NCBI GenBank assembly: GCA_004553485.1
Contig: SFLG01000034.1
Span: 1 to 20,917 of the forward strand
From: Bacteroidales bacterium
GTDB lineage: Bacteria; Bacteroidota; Bacteroidia; Bacteroidales; Muribaculaceae
Length of the DNA stretch: 20,917 nucleotides
Reading direction: 5' to 3'
Translations under genes and position numbers: made by a program
The notes under the pieces: generated by a model
Seen by the model: the letters and a program-made list of their open reading frames with translations, nothing else
What the model was told of the DNA's origin: nothing
Databases searched by the model: none
Shown here: one piece after another, positions 20,427 through 20,917 of the stretch
How the letters are laid out: every line of letters starts with the position of its first letter
How positions within the stretch are numbered: position 1 is the stretch's first letter

Positions 20427-20917
20427 TTACGCCCGGGCCTCTTTGCTGAGCTGGAGGGCCCAATCGCGGATGCGGTCGTCGGTGAGGTCGGCGTGGTTGA
20501 CCTCGTCGAGCAGCAGGCCAAGGCCGAAGCCGAGGTCGTCAACAGCCTCAGACTTGTCGAACTTGAAGGGATGCACCGTGTACTTGCCCACAAGCTGTGC
20601 GCCGGTGCGTTTCATGCGATGGTACAGGTAGTAGACGCCGTTGCAGAAGGTGTCGGCCATCGTCTCGTCGCCGCAGCCGAAGAGCGCCATCTTTTTGTCG
20701 TGGAGGTCGAGCGACTGTGCGCCGTCGAGGAAGTCGTACCAGTCGTCTTCAATTTCGCCGTTGCCCCATGTCGAGGTGCCCAGCACGACAACGTCGTAGT
20801 CGCCAAGCTTGTCGGGCGCGGTGTCGGCCACGTTGTGCACGTCGGTGTCGGCCACGCCAAGGGCGTCGGCTATTTTTTTTGCTACGCCGGCGGTGGTGCC
20901 GGTCTGTGATCCGTAGA
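20427..20917 (-). CDS. fldA: Long-chain flavodoxin, 5' end beyond the window
   Basis: The FMN-binding electron carrier reads through to the last base. Before the GTG at 20855 the frame continues upstream as YGSQTGTTAGVAKKIADALGV, the phosphate-binding loop of flavodoxins, so only the first few residues are missing. The TSTWGNGEIEDDWYDFL segment carries the FMN-stacking Trp region, and FGCGDETMADTFCNGVYYL matches the later FMN loop with the usual Gly-Asp. The extended YTVHPFKFDKSEAV region fits the long-chain class. It probably serves as a ferredoxin substitute in low-iron, anaerobic metabolism (from family knowledge). Confidence 0.93.
   Translation of the reverse strand, partial: YGSQTGTTAGVAKKIADALGVADTDVHNVADTAPDKLGDYDVVVLGTSTWGNGEIEDDWYDFLDGAQSLDLHDKKMALFGCGDETMADTFCNGVYYLYHRMKRTGAQLVGKYTVHPFKFDKSEAVDDLGFGLGLLLDEVNHADLTDDRIRDWALQLSKEARA

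Noticed and set aside
20427..20855. Complete short flavodoxin starting at GTG 20855
   Set aside because: The frame stays open upstream and encodes the YGSQTGTT FMN phosphate loop, so the real start lies beyond the window.

Overview
The window looks like a chromosomal segment from a Bacteroidales bacterium, most likely a GC-rich gut lineage such as Muribaculaceae. This is inferred from gene content (FdtA/FdtB, a DUF4827 lipoprotein beside a phosphohexomutase and an NrnA-type DHH protein, an AAA/DUF4143 ATPase) and from repeated Bacteroidetes-type promoter motifs (TTTG, about 20 nt, TAnnTTTG). No search was run, so the taxonomic call is an inference.

Layout. 1-100: 3' end of a 5S rRNA gene and its terminator, so a ribosomal RNA operon ends here. 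101-2154 (+): a promoter and a two-gene dTDP-keto-sugar isomerase/aminotransferase cassette (fdtA-like, fdtB-like). 2155-3864 (+): a periplasmic HtrA/DegP protease. 3865-4390: a 526-bp convergent intergenic region packed with about thirteen hairpins, including a three-module hairpin array with an invariant 7-nt linker and three 82-bp tandem units that act as terminators for the opposing gene. 4391-10056 (-): M16 zinc protease, SGNH hydrolase, small outer-membrane barrel protein and prmA. 10173-14666 (-): Na+/Ca2+ antiporter, an ABC-2 exporter pair, a GNAT acetyltransferase and recR. 14820-15533 (+): a YqgE/UPF0301 gene with a Ser/Thr/Pro low-complexity insert. 15653-16852 (+): an AT-richer AAA/DUF4143 ATPase with a possible frame break at its extreme 3' end and 23-bp tandem repeats across its stop. 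17039-20206 (-): phosphoglucosamine/phosphomannose mutase-like enzyme, DUF4827 lipoprotein and NrnA/DHH phosphoesterase. 20427-20917 (-): a flavodoxin cut by the window end.

Most genes are housekeeping or envelope functions: recombination repair (RecR), ribosomal protein methylation (PrmA), nano-RNA/pAp turnover (NrnA), amino-sugar activation, periplasmic proteolysis (HtrA, M16) and electron transfer (flavodoxin). I saw no phage, CRISPR, toxin-antitoxin or insertion-sequence genes. The least ordinary parts are the hairpin array at 3902-4383, the YqgE insert, and the promoter and 3' end of the DUF4143 ATPase gene.
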